Shown: piece by piece, positions 63,591 through 64,000 of the stretch
Position numbering within the stretch: position 1 is the stretch's first letter
Layout: each line of letters starts with the position of its first letter
Source of the DNA: Thalassobacterium maritimum
Lineage (GTDB): Bacteria > Verrucomicrobiota > Verrucomicrobiia > Opitutales > Coraliomargaritaceae
Assembly: GCF_031127805.1 (NCBI RefSeq)
Contig: NZ_JARXHW010000027.1
Span: forward strand, 3,057-67,056
Length of the DNA stretch: 64,000 nucleotides
Reading direction: 5' to 3'
Made by a program: the position numbers and the translations under genes
Notes under the pieces: model-generated
The model's database searches: none
What the model was told of the DNA's origin: nothing
What the model saw: only the letters and a program-made list of their open reading frames with translations

Positions 63591-64000
63591 TACGTTAATT
63601 TTCGTTAATTAGAAAAAGACATAAACCACTGCGAGTATCCACTTTAAAACTTAGAGGTGTTTATATAATTCCAATTTCAATTCGCCAATGTGGCGACTGT
63701 CCCATTATCGCAAATTCACGTAATTAACGGTTTAAATAGCCGTGCCTAAGTCGACCGCCGGATTCAGGGCAATTACGTTAATTTCCGTTAATTAGAAAAG
63801 ACACAAACCACTGCGAGTTATACGCTTTAAAACTTAGAGGCATTTTTATAATTCCAATTTTAATTCGCCAATTGGGCGACTGTCCCATTAACGTAAATTC
63901 ACGTAAATTAACGGTTTAAATAGCCGAGCCTAAGTCGACTGCCGGATTCAGGGCAATTACGTTAATTTCCGTTAATTAGAAAAGACATAAACCACTGCGA
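63591..64000. repeat. Tandem repeat, 183/184-base unit, continues beyond the window
   Basis: Units begin at 63591, 63774 and 63958 with TACGTTAATT; the first two are 183 and 184 bases long and differ at scattered places, the third is cut by the window edge after 43 bases. Each unit is AT-rich, holds a small stem TCGCC-N5-GGCGA whose loop differs between units (AATGT, AATTG), and has similar motifs in opposite directions at its two ends (CGTTAATTxxCGTTAATT and CACGTAxATTAACGG). No open frame spans it. Confidence 0.85.

Noticed and set aside
63591..64000. CRISPR array or integron attC array
   Set aside because: Units of 183-184 bases differ throughout rather than having short constant repeats and variable spacers, and the expected RYYYAAC/GTTRRRY core sites are not found.

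Overview
The window looks like chromosome of a marine member of the Verrucomicrobiota, probably an Opitutales/Puniceicoccales relative such as Coraliomargarita or Lentimonas. This is inferred from 13 exported sulfatases with 11 glycoside hydrolases, a PEP-CTERM protein, Tat-exported GH116 enzymes, a LamG fusion and mostly weak Shine-Dalgarno sites. There is no rRNA, tRNA or CRISPR array.

Layout. 1-7052 (minus): two sulfatases, a GH116 and a GH29 fucosidase, running off the left edge. 7272-11177 (plus): an AT-rich defence insertion, a SIR2-NTPase-TPR protein set between remains of a restriction-modification locus. 11252-17046 (minus): three sulfatases, one with its active site lost, plus a GH117. 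17232-23679 (plus): two copies of an unrecognised two-gene module separated by a broken IS66 transposase, a broken tyrosine recombinase and an AbrB/RelE-like toxin-antitoxin pair. 24223-32227 (minus): three sulfatases, an SGNH esterase and a GH116. 32382-34913: a sigma-factor fragment joined to the tail of another gene, then an exported protein of unknown function. 35044-60551 (minus): GH116 with LamG, GH29, three GH43, two clan GH-D enzymes, GH95, six sulfatases and a PEP-CTERM protein. 60862-62633 (plus): a RloA/RloB-like (AbiL-like) AAA ATPase plus TOPRIM-like pair. 62634-64000: a hipA remnant and a 183/184-bp tandem repeat.

How it works together. The minus-strand genes form one exo-acting system for a sulfated, fucose-containing algal polysaccharide, most simply fucoidan. 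Nearly all products carry Sec or Tat signals. Sulfatases remove sulfate esters, the SGNH protein would remove acyl groups, GH29/GH95 release fucose, and GH116, GH43, GH117 and GH-D enzymes would cut the other sugars. No SusC/D pair, transporter, regulator or formylglycine-generating enzyme is present, so these must lie elsewhere. A palindrome of the form TATCAC-N8-GTGATA lies upstream of several of these operons and is a candidate operator for a shared regulator.

Most notable: the duplicated two-gene module, whose conservation falls from the first half of its large protein to the second and is lowest in the partner, as in polymorphic toxin/immunity cassettes; the SIR2-STAND-like protein with a cold-shock-like C-terminus and ATGA overlaps with gene remnants on both sides; the degenerate sulfatase; the operator family; and a palindromic intergenic repeat with compensating stem changes.
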